Shown piece by piece: positions 38,111 through 47,147 of a DNA stretch of 64,000 nt (position 1 is its first letter; every line of letters begins with the position of its first letter). Both the position numbers and the translations under genes were made by a program. Location of the stretch: NCBI RefSeq assembly GCF_009792235.1, contig NZ_CP046973.1:4216001-4280000 (forward strand), in the 5' to 3' direction. The stretch is from Microcystis aeruginosa FD4. Its GTDB lineage: Bacteria > Cyanobacteriota > Cyanobacteriia > Cyanobacteriales > Microcystaceae. Under the pieces are notes generated by a model, which worked only from the letters and a program-made list of their open reading frames with translations, was not told the origin of the DNA and searched no databases.

Positions 38111-38217
38111 AGGATATCAATCTCGTCTTTAATTGAGGTCACGTCAGTTATTGTAGCAATTTTTGTCCCTTTAATCGCTTTTTTGTTGATTATCCCAATT
38201 AACTATCAGGAGATAAC

Positions 38218-38733
38218 TTGACAATTCTCTTAACTTCTTTTGCGCCTTGGTTATGCCATCACCATAGTAATTCCTCCGATGATTTGCTAGTATCTATTCA
38301 AGATAATTATCCAAAAAAGCTTTTATTTTTGCGTCAACTTCCCGTTAATACTCATCGAGCTAGTGAACGAGTTATCAAGGCTATTCAAGACCAAAAAAAC
38401 GATTTAGTTATTTGTTGTGGCATGGCAGAAAGTCGTTATCGTTTAAGTTTAGAATCTCAGGCTAGGAGTAGCACAAAAAAGTTATTTACACCAATTCCAC
38501 TGCAAGATTTAATTAAAAACCTTGACTATAGTTATATCAGCGATAATGCCGGTCAGTTTGTCTGCGAAGAATTATATTTTCAAGTTTTAAAACATCATCC
38601 GAGGGCTTTATTCGTTCATGTGCCGCTTTTAACGGACAAAAATTTTGCTATTATTCAAAGGGATTTTCAAAAAATTATCACTAAATTGAGAAAGTCAGAA
38701 AAGGTTGGGGGATTGAGAATGTGGTCTGAGTAA
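38218..38733 (+). CDS. Pyroglutamyl-peptidase I-like (peptidase C15) protein
   Basis: A 171-residue C15-like protein. Family enzymes remove N-terminal pyroglutamate. The triad can be placed as E71 (CCGMAESR), C116 (DNAGQFVCEELY) and H134 (FVHVPLL). It starts at TTG 38218, supported by AGGAGA 7 bases upstream; no ATG fits as well. It is shorter than typical Pcp (about 200-215), and the last residues GGLRMWSE may have been altered, because the transposase ruin begins in another frame immediately at its stop. Confidence 0.78.
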   Translation: MTILLTSFAPWLCHHHSNSSDDLLVSIQDNYPKKLLFLRQLPVNTHRASERVIKAIQDQKNDLVICCGMAESRYRLSLESQARSSTKKLFTPIPLQDLIKNLDYSYISDNAGQFVCEELYFQVLKHHPRALFVHVPLLTDKNFAIIQRDFQKIITKLRKSEKVGGLRMWSE

Positions 38734-38816
38734 GCGATCGAGGAATTTTCACCAACTCAAAAATCAATGAATTAGTAAAACCGATCGAAGGATTAGACTA
38801 TATTACCGGTTTAACT

Positions 38817-39334
38817 AGGGTTTGCTGAAAAAGTGTATTGGTGGGGTTAGGAGTCGGTCGTCGGTCGTCGGTCGTCAGGAGTTTCAGGCTTTGTTGTCCT
38901 ATTTTTGTTACTATTATACCATTTTTCAAAAGTAATGACAGAGATGGTTATGCCTGGTGCATCTCAATTTTGTCGAAATATCCAGATGACATTTTGGGCG
39001 CACGCGGTGCGCCCCTACCATTGGCGAAATAATATTATTGTAGGGGCGAATTGCATTCGCCCTCTTTGAACAACTTCTGCTGCTCACCTTAAGTGAGAGA
39101 AAATCACCAATAGGATACCATTTTTTTTTATTCGCGTCACAACGAATGCAGGCTTGGCAAGCATTCGAGCGTGGATGTCTGTCATGGATTTAGAAATTTG
39201 GTATTATATGTACTACAAAAAGGATAATGCAAGGTTTTTGAATGTCCCAATCCTATTTTCGCAGTATGAACATCGGATTTTAACAGGTCAAAAGCCTTAT
39301 TTTAAAAGGGTTGTACCATTATTCAGCCAGCCCT
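38817..39334. mobile_element. MITE-D copy with another element nested inside
   Basis: Ends AGGGTTTGCTGAAAAAGT and ATTCAGCCAGCCCT. Outside 38918-39202 it aligns with the reverse complement of 46924-47145 (GGTTAGGAGTCGGTCGTC; GATAATGCAAGGTTTTTGA; ATCGGATTTTAACAGGTCAA). Flanks AACT / AAAT differ by one base from a perfect 4-base duplication. Confidence 0.85.
38918..39202. mobile_element. Element nested within MITE-D (about 285 bp)
   Basis: Absent from the other MITE-D copy. It is bounded by ATTAT on both sides (38913-38917 and 39203-39207), with weak inverted ends ACCATTTTTC and GAAATTTGGT. It contains a CGCACGCGGTGCGCCCCTAC hairpin and a GTAGGGGCGAATTGCATTCG palindrome. No ORF. Confidence 0.65.
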
Positions 39335-39685
39335 AAATACTATAAATTATAGATAACGGAAGAAAGTTTTTCCTATCAACGTAAGCTGGAATTAATCGCT
39401 CAGAAAACGGCATTAGACGGTGTATATGTGTTAATAACTTCTGTTGAATCAACCTTGATGGATGCAGCGACAACGGTTAAAGCTTATAAAAGTTTATCTC
39501 AAGTGGAGGAGGCATTTCGCTGTTATAAGTCAATTGATTTAAAGGTACGTCCTATCTATCCTTATAAAGGAGATAGAGTGAAGGCTCATATCTTTTTATG
39601 TATGTTAGTTTATTATGTGGAATGGCATTTAAAACAATCTTTAGCTCCTTTACTCTTTGAGGATGAAGAAATTGATGATAAGTAG

Positions 39686-39791
39686 CTATAGCGTTTTTCA
39701 GTCTGCTGAGGTACAAAAGTTATGGGTTTTAGGCAAAAGGCAAAAGGGAAGAAAAATAGGTGTACCTCACTAGCTTAGGAAACGCTATAGA
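39686..39791. mobile_element. MITE-E, 106 bp, in the IS1634-type remnant
   Basis: Ends CTATAGCGTTT and AAACGCTATAG are perfect inverted repeats. The copy at 60671-60776 has the same length and related ends (TATAGCGGTT). It begins directly after the TAG that ends the EEIDDK frame of the transposase. Confidence 0.78.
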
Positions 39792-39827
39792 CACAATTAA
39801 TTACACATATCTAACTAGGGCTTGCTG

Positions 39828-40024
39828 AATAAATCTAAAAACCTTGTTGGGTAAGACTTTTAGACTTTTTTGACCTCAAAAAGTGCCAACCCTTGGAGTG
39901 ATCGGGGGTAAAATTCAGGGACTTTTTCCCTGAAAATTAGGTAATTGACCCCCTCAAAATCGGTAAAACCCTACACCCTACACCCTACACCCTACACCCA
40001 CGAAAAACTTTTTCAGCAGACCCT
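39828..40024. mobile_element. MITE-A copy, 197 bp, in the IS1634-type remnant
   Basis: Ends AGGGCTTGCTGAATAAA and TTTTTCAGCAGACCCT, flanked by AACT (39824-39827 and 40025-40028). It carries the family C-rich tract as CCTACACCCTACACC. Confidence 0.87.
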
Positions 40025-40345
40025 AACTACCTCTTGCATGAGTGCCTCTTGCATGAGTGCCTATCCTAACCAAGAAGTTAATTTTGCCCTATTACTTAGC
40101 TCTCTTAATGTGATTAAAGCGAGTCGCGGTGAATCCGCTCAGTCTAAAGAGAGAAAAAAACATAATCAAGAGAACTTTCCCGTGCATAGTTTTCGGACTT
40201 TATTGGCGGACTTGGGGAAGATTTGCTTGAACACAGTAGAATGTACGATTAGAGAGGGAAGTTATTGTTTTTCTAAGATAACTAGACCGACTTCTCTGCA
40301 ACAATCATGCGTTGGATTTATTGGGGGTTTCCTTGAAATGATACT

Positions 40346-41038
40346 TTATTTTCTGGCAAGTTCCTGACTGCGACCGATGATCGCCCAGAGATAGCTAATT
40401 GCTAAGGCCAAAAACGCGAGGGAAATACTTTCTTTGACGATAAAAATCCCTAAACTGATCAGGACACAAGGAACGAAGGTACTTCCCTGACTGGTTAGGA
40501 TAGTGGCAATGGTCGGCACGCTGGTCAACCCGTAGGCGATCGCACACCAAACCCCCACCAGAATCAAAAACACGCTGACGATAACGATCAGACTTGTTAC
40601 AGTACTACTGGCAAACAGGGGAACGTAAATGCCGATATTATCGCTCCCGTTGGCGACGGTCAACGCGGCCACGCTGTAGGTGCGCGAGTCAAACCAACGG
40701 CCGAGGGGGGAATGTTTCGCACCCTCTAGGTCCACTTCGACATTCTCCGGCTCTTCCTGCTTATCCTCTTCTTTGAGAAGGGAAACGATGCCGAGAATCA
40801 CAGGAACGAGGCCTAGATAGCGAATCCATGGGGTAGGGATGAGAAAGCACCCGAAAAATCCCGCTAAACTGGCAATAACAAGCAGAATAAAGCCGATATA
40901 CTGACCGATGACGATATCGCGACGACGGAAGAGTTTTCCCGTTTGGCTGAAGAGAATCGTCAGGATCAATATATCGTCCAGGTTGGTGGCGACGAATGCC
41001 GCTACACCGGTGGATATCGCGATCACAATCTCGATCAT
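40346..41038 (-). CDS. CadD-family cadmium resistance transporter
   Basis: A 230-residue integral membrane protein with about six hydrophobic segments. The CadD signature begins VAAFVATNLDDILILTILFSQ with an intramembrane DD (21-22), followed by IGQYIGFILLVIASLAGFF; the second half has VANGSDNIGIYVPLFASST. Family members move cadmium or other divalent ions across the cytoplasmic membrane. A second, diverged copy is at 44465-45148, so two subfamilies bracket this ion-transport block. It is GC-richer than surrounding intergenic DNA. The substrate is inferred from family name only. Confidence 0.87.
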   Translation of the reverse strand: MIEIVIAISTGVAAFVATNLDDILILTILFSQTGKLFRRRDIVIGQYIGFILLVIASLAGFFGCFLIPTPWIRYLGLVPVILGIVSLLKEEDKQEEPENVEVDLEGAKHSPLGRWFDSRTYSVAALTVANGSDNIGIYVPLFASSTVTSLIVIVSVFLILVGVWCAIAYGLTSVPTIATILTSQGSTFVPCVLISLGIFIVKESISLAFLALAISYLWAIIGRSQELARK

Positions 41039-41241
41039 GGTTTTTTTCCTTAAGATGGCCGTCGGGTTCGTCCGTTCGTTACACCTTCACCCTCGCCGGG
41101 GAAACCCATAAATTAAAGTGATTAAAATCGCCAACTCTGCCGATAATATTCGGCGTTCGGCTTTTCCTTCAAAGGTTCGGGAACAGGAAAATTTTACTAC
41201 CCATCCCGATCGAGAAACTGTAATTCTTGCGACCGATCGCC

Positions 41242-42357
41242 TTATCCCGGTGCGGGATGAAAAAAGAAAGCGAGGGTGATCACCGCGTAGGTCGCCACCA
41301 GTAATATACCCTCTAGCCAGTTCGAGCGACCGTCGTTACTGATCGAGTTAGTCAGCCACACTGCGACGGCGACGGCGACCAATTCAAACGGATCGAAATC
41401 GAGAGCCATCGGCTGACCGAGGAAATAACCCGCAATCACGAGGACGGGTGCAACAAAAAGTGCGATTTGTAGGCTCGAACCGACGGTGACAGAAACCGCT
41501 AGATCCATTTTGTCTTTTAAGGCGACGCTAACTGCGGTGGCGTGTTCAGCTGCGTTGCCGATAATTGGCAGCAGGATCACCCCCGTGAAAAGGGTCGTTA
41601 ATCCTAATTCGCTCGTGGCTTCCTCTAGGGTATTAACTAATAATTCCGATTCGACCGCCACCCCGATGGTCACGAGCAGTAATATCCCCACCCACAGCCA
41701 GAGATTCGGCTTTTTTACGCTTACGGCTTCTCCCGGCTCTTGATCGAGATCTGCGCCCCCCACCTCGTAAAGATAGGTATGGGTCTTCATCGAAAAAAGC
41801 AGACTCAGGCAATATACAAAAATTAATACCGCCGCCAACGCTACCGAGAGACGCTGTAGGGCAATCTCCTGGATTTCGGCGGAAGTGTATTGAAAGGTTG
41901 TGGGTAGGAGGATCGCCGCGACGGCGAGATTCATCGACGAGGAATTTAAACGGGCGGTCACGGGCTGGAATTTCTGTTCTTTATAGCGTAAGCCGCCGAA
42001 AAACATCGATAAGCCCGTTACCAGCAGCAGATTCCCGATAATCGAACCGGTAATCGTCGCTTTCACCACCTCGATCAAACCTTCTTCGAGGGCGGCGTAG
42101 GCGAGAATTAATTCGGTAGCGTTGCCGAAGGTGGCGTTCAGTAAACCGCCGAGATTGGGACCGACCACAACGGCGATTTCCTCGGTTGCCTTTCCCATGT
42201 AAGCGGCCAGGGGAACGATCTCGCGTAGCGAGCGCGTTGCGACCGCCAGACAGGCGCTCAGAAAAATGATCGTCACGTCCCAATGGAGGAAATTCCCAGC
42301 GATCGAGATCGGGACAAAAACCAACAAAATGGCGAAAATCCAGTTTTTTATATTCAT
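41242..42357 (-). CDS. Calcium/proton antiporter (CAX family) carrying an 8-residue repeat insertion
   Basis: A 371-residue exchanger with about ten membrane segments that expels Ca2+ in exchange for H+. Both alpha repeats are present: GKATEEIAVVVGPNLGGLLNATFGN in the first half (two joined segments around residues 55-79) and IIGNAAEHATAVSVALKDKMD in the second. The Glu of GKATEE and the Glu of GNAAEH are the expected ion-binding acids. Residues 39-46 read VATRSLRE between FLSACLA and IVPLAAYMG. This stretch is charged inside what should be a hydrophobic helix and is encoded by a 31-nt repeat also found in the sigma factor gene. Without it the sequence reads like a normal CAX, so activity is uncertain. 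Confidence 0.88.
   Translation of the reverse strand: MNIKNWIFAILLVFVPISIAGNFLHWDVTIIFLSACLAVATRSLREIVPLAAYMGKATEEIAVVVGPNLGGLLNATFGNATELILAYAALEEGLIEVVKATITGSIIGNLLLVTGLSMFFGGLRYKEQKFQPVTARLNSSSMNLAVAAILLPTTFQYTSAEIQEIALQRLSVALAAVLIFVYCLSLLFSMKTHTYLYEVGGADLDQEPGEAVSVKKPNLWLWVGILLLVTIGVAVESELLVNTLEEATSELGLTTLFTGVILLPIIGNAAEHATAVSVALKDKMDLAVSVTVGSSLQIALFVAPVLVIAGYFLGQPMALDFDPFELVAVAVAVWLTNSISNDGRSNWLEGILLVATYAVITLAFFFHPAPG
42216..42246. repeat. 31-nt intragenic repeat, copy 1 (in the CAX gene)
   Basis: Begins CGATCTCGCGTAGCGAGCGC on the plus strand and is identical over 31 bases to 47663-47693. It is partly palindromic (CGCGTAGCGAGCGCG core). On the coding strand it reads (A)VATRSLREI. Confidence 0.95.
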
Positions 42358-42430
42358 ACCAAGGGATGTTTCGGGATCAAACCGCGCACGGTTTTGAAAA
42401 ACAGACTATCAGCCTTCTTTACTGTTTCGA

Positions 42431-42790
42431 TTACCCGAATCGCCCAGTAATATACTCCCGGGCCTCGTCGGTTTGCGGATTGCCGAACATAACTTCCGTG
42501 GGGCTGAATTCGACTAATTTCCCCCGGCGTTTCCCAGACGAATCGGTTTCGGTGTTAAAAAACGCCGTCCAGTCGGCGATCCGCGATGCCTGCTGCATAT
42601 TGTGGGTGACGGTAATGATCGTGTAACTTTCCTTCAGTTGTAAGCACAATTCCTCCACCTGACGGGTAGAAATGGGATCGAGAGCCGAACAGGGTTCATC
42701 CATCAATAAAACATCTGGCTTCATAGCGATGGCACGGGCGATACAGAGGCGCTGTTGCTGTCCCCCCGATAGTGCCGTTCCTTTTTCTTT
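42431..42790 (-). pseudogene. pstB: pstB fragment, C-terminal half of an ABC phosphate-import ATPase
   Basis: Retains the ABC signature LSGGQQQRLCIARAIA, Walker B VLLMDEPCSALDPIST, and the switch His in TVTHNMQQASRIADW, ending GNPQTDEAREYITGRFG as in PstB. The Walker A half is gone: coding identity stops at KEK, exactly at the IS5-family inverted repeat at 42791. The apparent start of the surviving ORF lies inside the IS, so no functional ATPase is made. Confidence 0.88.
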
Positions 42791-43713
42791 AGATCTCTTG
42801 CATAAGTCTAGACAAAATAGGATAAAATAGTCCAAGAGTTAAGATTGAAAGATGACTTACGAACAAGTAAAAACTTTAAAGCCAACAGAGTTCAAACGCT
42901 TGTGTGGCGTGTATCCAGATACATTTAAGGATATGGTAACAGTCCTAAAGGCAGAAAAAGTTTGGCAAAAAAAGACAGGTAGACCTAGCAAATTGAGTAC
43001 GGAAGACCAACTACTAATAACATTAGAATATTGGCGAGAATATCGCACCTATTTTCATCGGGGAAATAGGTGGGGTGTTAACGAATCAACGGCGTATAGA
43101 ATTGTTAGGAAAGTAGAGAATATTCTCATCAAATCAGGTCTGTTTAATCTACCCAGAAAAAAAGCCCTATTAGAAAGTAATAGTGAAATAGAAGTAATAG
43201 TGGTGGATGTGTCAGAACAGGAGATAGAAAGACCCAAAAAAAAACAGAAATCATACTATAGTGGCAAGCAGGGATACCACACATTAAAGTCGCAAATCGT
43301 TGCCGATCAAAAAAGCGAGCAGGTAATCTGTGTCCGTTGTGAGAAAGGAAGAGTCCATGATTTTCGACTGTGGAAAGAGAGCAAAATAAGGTTAAATAAG
43401 GAAATAGAAATATTAGGGGATCAAGGCTATCAAGGAATTCAGAAAATCCATCAAAACAGTCAAATTCCTCATAAAAAAAAGAAAAAAGAAAAACTAAGTA
43501 AAGAGCAAAAAAAAGCCAATCGTCAGTTATCACAACGGCGCATAGTTATAGAACATATTCATCGTCGTCTCAAAATATTTCGGATACTTTCATCAAGATA
43601 CAGAAATCGCAGACGGCGATTTGGTCTGAGATTGAATTTGATTGCTGGTATCTACAATTACGAACTTCGTTACCGACAAAAGGATATATCTTGATTACTT
43701 TTGCAAGAGATCT
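42791..43713. mobile_element. Intact IS5-family insertion sequence at a deletion junction
   Basis: Inverted ends AGATCTCTTGCATAAGT and ACTTTTGCAAGAGATCT match at 16 of 17 positions. 923 bases with one intact transposase gene. Flanking bases (CTTT / ATAG) do not form a convincing duplication. The two sides belong to different truncated genes. Confidence 0.88.
42852..43694 (+). CDS. IS5-family transposase (DDE)
   Basis: 280 residues, full length. The N-terminal helix-turn-helix region contains GRPSKLSTEDQLLITLEYWR. Catalytic acids are in place: D119 (VIVVDVSEQ), D190 (ILGDQGYQGI) and E234 (RIVIEHIHRR). A Lys-rich stretch precedes the third acid. Nothing is visibly broken, so this may be the only fully intact DDE element in the window and the likely cause of the adjacent deletion. 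ORFs on the opposite strand are shadows. Confidence 0.92.
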   Translation: MTYEQVKTLKPTEFKRLCGVYPDTFKDMVTVLKAEKVWQKKTGRPSKLSTEDQLLITLEYWREYRTYFHRGNRWGVNESTAYRIVRKVENILIKSGLFNLPRKKALLESNSEIEVIVVDVSEQEIERPKKKQKSYYSGKQGYHTLKSQIVADQKSEQVICVRCEKGRVHDFRLWKESKIRLNKEIEILGDQGYQGIQKIHQNSQIPHKKKKKEKLSKEQKKANRQLSQRRIVIEHIHRRLKIFRILSSRYRNRRRRFGLRLNLIAGIYNYELRYRQKDIS

Positions 43714-44346
43714 ATAGACTTGGCGGACAAAATCCAATGCCTGTTCCGGTTCGCCCCCCGTTTGCGTCACCGAACCCCAGAGGGCTAATAACTGCCAAAT
43801 AGCGATCCCGGAAGTTTTCGGATCGGCGGATAGAACCGTAACGTCCTCTCTAGCCAGATCCGCCCAAGATTGAATCTTTTTCGGATTTCCCGCCCGCATG
43901 ACGATCGCCGTCACCGATCGACTCACCACTCCCCTTCTCGGAACCCGCTCTTCCCAACCGCGATCGATTAACCCCGCGTCGGCGATGCGCGTCACGTCTA
44001 GAGGTAGGGCCAGATGTACCACGTCCGCCTCTTGTTTCCCCGCAATCACGTCATCGGCCTGGGCCAGGGAACCGCCGTAACTCCGCTGGAAAATGACTTT
44101 TTGGTTCCGCTCTTTTTGCCATTTATCGACGAATTTCGGGATAATCTGGTCGTGAGCGGCTTTCGTGACCGAAAAGGAAACGAGATTTAATTTCACCTCT
44201 GGTTTCGAGGCGATCCCCCCGGACGTACAGGAAGCGAGCGCGAGCGCACCCAGCAATCCCAATAGCAAGAAGGATAGAAATCCCCGCAGCAATAGCGAAT
44301 GGAAGGGACGAAACAGCGATCGAATTGACAACAGTGATAAATTCAT
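43714..44346 (-). pseudogene. Sulfate-type ABC substrate-binding lipoprotein, 3' end lost
   Basis: Signal with lipobox-like ALALASC (about residues 34-40), then LNLVSFSVTKAAHDQIIPKF, FQRSYGGSLAQADDVIAGKQ and EADVVHLALPLDVTRI, which are typical Sbp/CysP-family segments. The family captures sulfate or related oxyanions for an ABC importer. Identity ends at LDFVRQVY where the IS5-family end begins at 43713; about a third of the protein is missing, and the ORF runs on into the IS. It is separated by that IS from the pstB fragment, so the permease genes expected between have been deleted. Confidence 0.85.
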
Positions 44347-44464
44347 CGGGATTTTCTCGATAAGGTTGATCTAAAGGAGTTCTCGATTATCGCGATCTAT
44401 TCTCTCTTGCTCAATTCTGACTCCCGTGCGAACCGGAGATTTTCGATTTTTACAGGGGCCTAAT

Positions 44465-45148
44465 TTACCCACCTGGAATCAACAAGCGATAGGATTCGTT
44501 ATCGAGAATAATCCGTAGGCCCAACCACATCAGCACGAAGGGGAAAAGCTTACTCGCGTAACGGCTGAGGATAACCGCGATCCCCGGTAGGCGGGTTAGA
44601 TTATAGGAGAGAAATAACCAAGTGCAAACAATTAAATAGCAGATCGGAATAATTACGGCTAACTGCGCCACGGTACTATTGGCGAATAGGGGAATATAAA
44701 TCCCGAGATTGTTACCGCCATTGGATATCGTGACCGCGGAAACTTGATAGGTTTGGCGATCTCTGAGGACTTGACCTAGGGGTAGTCTGCGCGAGGCGAA
44801 CCCGTGAAATCGGGCGTTTCTTTGCCAATTCACCTTGCGATCTGCGGTTTCCCTCTCGTTATCGCGATTTAACGTGAGTAAATTTCTCACACCGATGAGG
44901 ATCGGCAGGATTCCGAGAAGACCGATATAAATCGGCGGGATGACTAAGCTAAGTAGAAAACCCACCATACTAACCGATACTAAGGCCGTAAACCCGACTA
45001 GCTCACCGACGACAACGTGGACCGGGCGAAAGGTACGATTTACCTCGCTAAAAAAGCCGGTTAGATAAATATTGTCGTCGAAGGTGGTGGCTATGCCAGC
45101 GGCCACCCCGATTTTGACGATTTCGATCAACCAATCCATCCATACCAC
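44465..45148 (-). CDS. Second CadD-family transporter
   Basis: A 227-residue membrane protein related to the one at 40346, with the signature IGVAAGIATTFDDNIYLTGF, where a DD pair (24-25) again lies in the first helix. Then VVGELVGFTALVSVSMVGF and the second-half ISNGGNNLGIYIPLFANSTV. About six membrane segments. It is probably an ion exporter, with cadmium as the family's type substrate. It lies 118 bases upstream of the truncated binding-protein gene on the same strand and may have been part of one operon with it. Confidence 0.86.
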   Translation of the reverse strand: MVWMDWLIEIVKIGVAAGIATTFDDNIYLTGFFSEVNRTFRPVHVVVGELVGFTALVSVSMVGFLLSLVIPPIYIGLLGILPILIGVRNLLTLNRDNERETADRKVNWQRNARFHGFASRRLPLGQVLRDRQTYQVSAVTISNGGNNLGIYIPLFANSTVAQLAVIIPICYLIVCTWLFLSYNLTRLPGIAVILSRYASKLFPFVLMWLGLRIILDNESYRLLIPGG

Positions 45149-45355
45149 CTCGATCTCTCAAATGCGGGCGCAATTTCATTTTGAAACTATATCATTTTGA
45201 ATACATTTATAAATGTACTTTGTTACACAATCGAGGAGTCGTGGATTTTTATAGTATGTAGATAAAACTAATGGCAGCTATGCCGAGGGAGTTGGGAAAC
45301 TCTTCCCTCTTGTCCCCTTTCCCGATAATAAATCTTGTTTTCTGCGAGAAATCCC

Positions 45356-46594
45356 ATGCTCCACCGTTCGATCAAGTGTCTCTGGAAACCGTGGCGAAAT
45401 TGGCGGGCAGTTCTTCCCGTGATGCTTTTTTTGACCAGCCTGGTGGGGAGCTTTCTCCTGGCTGGATTTTCCGACACGATCGCCGTCGGTCAAAATTCTC
45501 GATCGGATAACCCGATTCTGAACCTCGTCGATAGCTTTAAATTCCCCCGGAATACGACTCCCCGACTATTGGAAACCGTGGGATTATTTATCGCTGGAAT
45601 TCTCTTCTGTATCGCGATCGATCGCTGGTTCAAGCGATCGACCCCCTCCGATATCACTCCCCTCGCCAAACAAGCGCAGCGGCTAGGAACCCTCAAGATC
45701 GGCTATCCCGAGGGCATGACCAATCTGGAAGTTCTCCGCGCCCAGGCCTTTCTGGAAAGACGCTTAAAACCCTTTGGGGTGACGGTAACGTGGACGAGTT
45801 TTCTGGCCGCTTCCTCGCTGATCGAGGCTTTGAGCAACGGAACGATCGAATTCTGCGGTGGTGGCGGTACGGCGAGTATTTTCTCCCAAGCGGCGGAACA
45901 CGTCTTCGTCCGGGTAGCCAAGGAAAAATATACCGCCCCGAAAGGTCAGGCGATCCTCGTACCCGAGAATTCGCCAATACAGACGTTGGCGGCTTTAAAA
46001 GGCAAAAGAATCGCCTTCGATCGGGGTTCGAGCGCCCATTACGTCCTCATCCGCGCACTGATGAGAGTGAATCTCGAATTAAACGATATCGAACCGGTGT
46101 ATGCAACCCAACCGGAAGCGCTGGTGCTTTTCCGTCGCGGAGAGATCGACGCTTGGGTGGTGTGGGTTCCCTATTCCCCCACCGAGACGCGCACCTATCC
46201 GGGAAGATCGGTGGCCGATCTAGGGAGTATCTTTGGGGAAAACGCCTCTCTAGAAGTGCCGACCTATTATTACGCGGTTCCCGAATTGGTACGCGATTAT
46301 CCCGATGTACTGAAAGTGATTTTAGAAGAGGTGAACGAGGCGGGTGCTTGGGCGAAACAACAGGAGTTAGAAGCGACGAGACGCTTGGCAGCTCACCACG
46401 AGATCGATCCAGCGATCGTCACTAATCTCGAACAACGGGCCTGCGAACGTGCCATTATCCCGATCGACGATCGCTCTCTGGCCGCCCTACAACAGCAAGC
46501 TAATATCTTCCGAGACCTGAAGCTGATCCCCCATCGGGTCAATGTGCGCGACGGAACCTACACCCTACAGACGAAACAAAATTGGACGTATTAA
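45356..46594 (+). CDS. SsuA/PhnD-type ABC substrate-binding protein, membrane-anchored
   Basis: 412 residues from ATG 45356; an upstream in-frame TTG at 45335 is less likely. Two hydrophobic segments lie in the first 100 residues (about 15-33 and 75-92), unusual for this family. The mature domain begins LGTLKIGYPEGMTNLEVLRA; FCGGGGTASIFSQA, LKGKRIAFDRGSSAHYVLIR and DAWVVWVPYSP are typical ligand-binding segments of periplasmic NMT1/SsuA-like proteins. Ligands in this family are sulfonates, nitrate-like anions or phosphonates, and the sequence does not say which. It is divergent from the CadD/sulfate-binding block; no permease or ATPase is adjacent. Confidence 0.83.
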   Translation: MLHRSIKCLWKPWRNWRAVLPVMLFLTSLVGSFLLAGFSDTIAVGQNSRSDNPILNLVDSFKFPRNTTPRLLETVGLFIAGILFCIAIDRWFKRSTPSDITPLAKQAQRLGTLKIGYPEGMTNLEVLRAQAFLERRLKPFGVTVTWTSFLAASSLIEALSNGTIEFCGGGGTASIFSQAAEHVFVRVAKEKYTAPKGQAILVPENSPIQTLAALKGKRIAFDRGSSAHYVLIRALMRVNLELNDIEPVYATQPEALVLFRRGEIDAWVVWVPYSPTETRTYPGRSVADLGSIFGENASLEVPTYYYAVPELVRDYPDVLKVILEEVNEAGAWAKQQELEATRRLAAHHEIDPAIVTNLEQRACERAIIPIDDRSLAALQQQANIFRDLKLIPHRVNVRDGTYTLQTKQNWTY

Positions 46595-46703
46595 CCCGAC
46601 AGCAATATTTTGGGCATTGGTTGGATTGATGCCACTACCAAATGGCCGATTATCACCGGGGCATTTAACTCCCTAGTAGGGATTTTCTGTTGGTGATCTA
46701 ACT

Positions 46704-46919
46704 AGGGTTGGCTGAATAAATCTAAAAACCTTGTTGGGTAAGACTTTTAGACTTTTTGTCAATCAAAAAGTGCCTTAGCTAGGGGTGATCGGGGGGAAAA
46801 TTCAGGTACTTTGTCCCTGAAAATTAGGTAGTTGACCACCTGAAAATCGGTAAAACCCTACACCCCACACCCTACACCCCACACCCTACCCCCACGAAAA
46901 ACTTTTTGCCGCAAACCCT
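46704..46919. mobile_element. MITE-A copy, tandem with MITE-D
   Basis: 216 bases. Left flank AACT at 46700-46703, right flank AACT at 46920-46923, shared with the next element. Left end AGGGTTGGCTGAATAAA. Confidence 0.88.
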
Positions 46920-46923
46920 AACT

Positions 46924-47145
46924 AGGGTTGGCTGAATAATGGTAAAACCCTTTTAAAATAAGGCTTTTGACCTGTTAAAAGCCGATGTTCATGCTGCGAA
47001 AATCGGATTGGGACTCTCAAAAACCTTGCATTATCCTTCTTTTAGTACATAAGTTGGTACGAAAAGAGAGGGCAACAAAGCCTGAAATTCCTGACGACCG
47101 ACGACCGACTCCCAACCCCACCAACAAACTTTTTCAGCAAACCCT
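46924..47145. mobile_element. MITE-D copy ending at the sigma factor stop codon
   Basis: 222 bases, ends AGGGTTGGCTGAATAA and TTTTTCAGCAAACCCT. Flanks are AACT on both sides (46920-46923; 47146-47149). The right-hand AACT overlaps the TAG stop of the sigma factor gene. Confidence 0.88.
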
Positions 47146-47147
47146 AA

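Larger units (their letters stand above)
38728..40330 (+). pseudogene. IS1634-type transposase remnant, shredded by MITEs
   Basis: Three pieces of one transposase: VSDRGIFTNSKINELVKPIE at about 38728-38816; SYQRKLELIAQKTALDGVYV followed by AYKSLSQVEEAFRCYKSIDL and AHIFLCMLVYYVEWHLKQSL at about 39385-39685; and the tail PVHSFRTLLADLGKI through ITRPTSLQQ at about 40180-40307. They follow the order of IS1634 family transposases (DDE catalytic core, then a conserved YYVEWH region). The N-terminal third is absent. Three separate insertions, one itself interrupted, lie between the pieces. Confidence 0.82.

Noticed and set aside
39945..40367. 140-residue ORF as a new gene
   Set aside because: Its first third is MITE-A sequence and its end is the C-terminus of an IS1634-type transposase.
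45268..46425. Overlapping Arg-rich ORFs in alternate frames of the SsuA-like gene
   Set aside because: GC-rich coding DNA leaves other frames open; only the frame at 45356 has family motifs.
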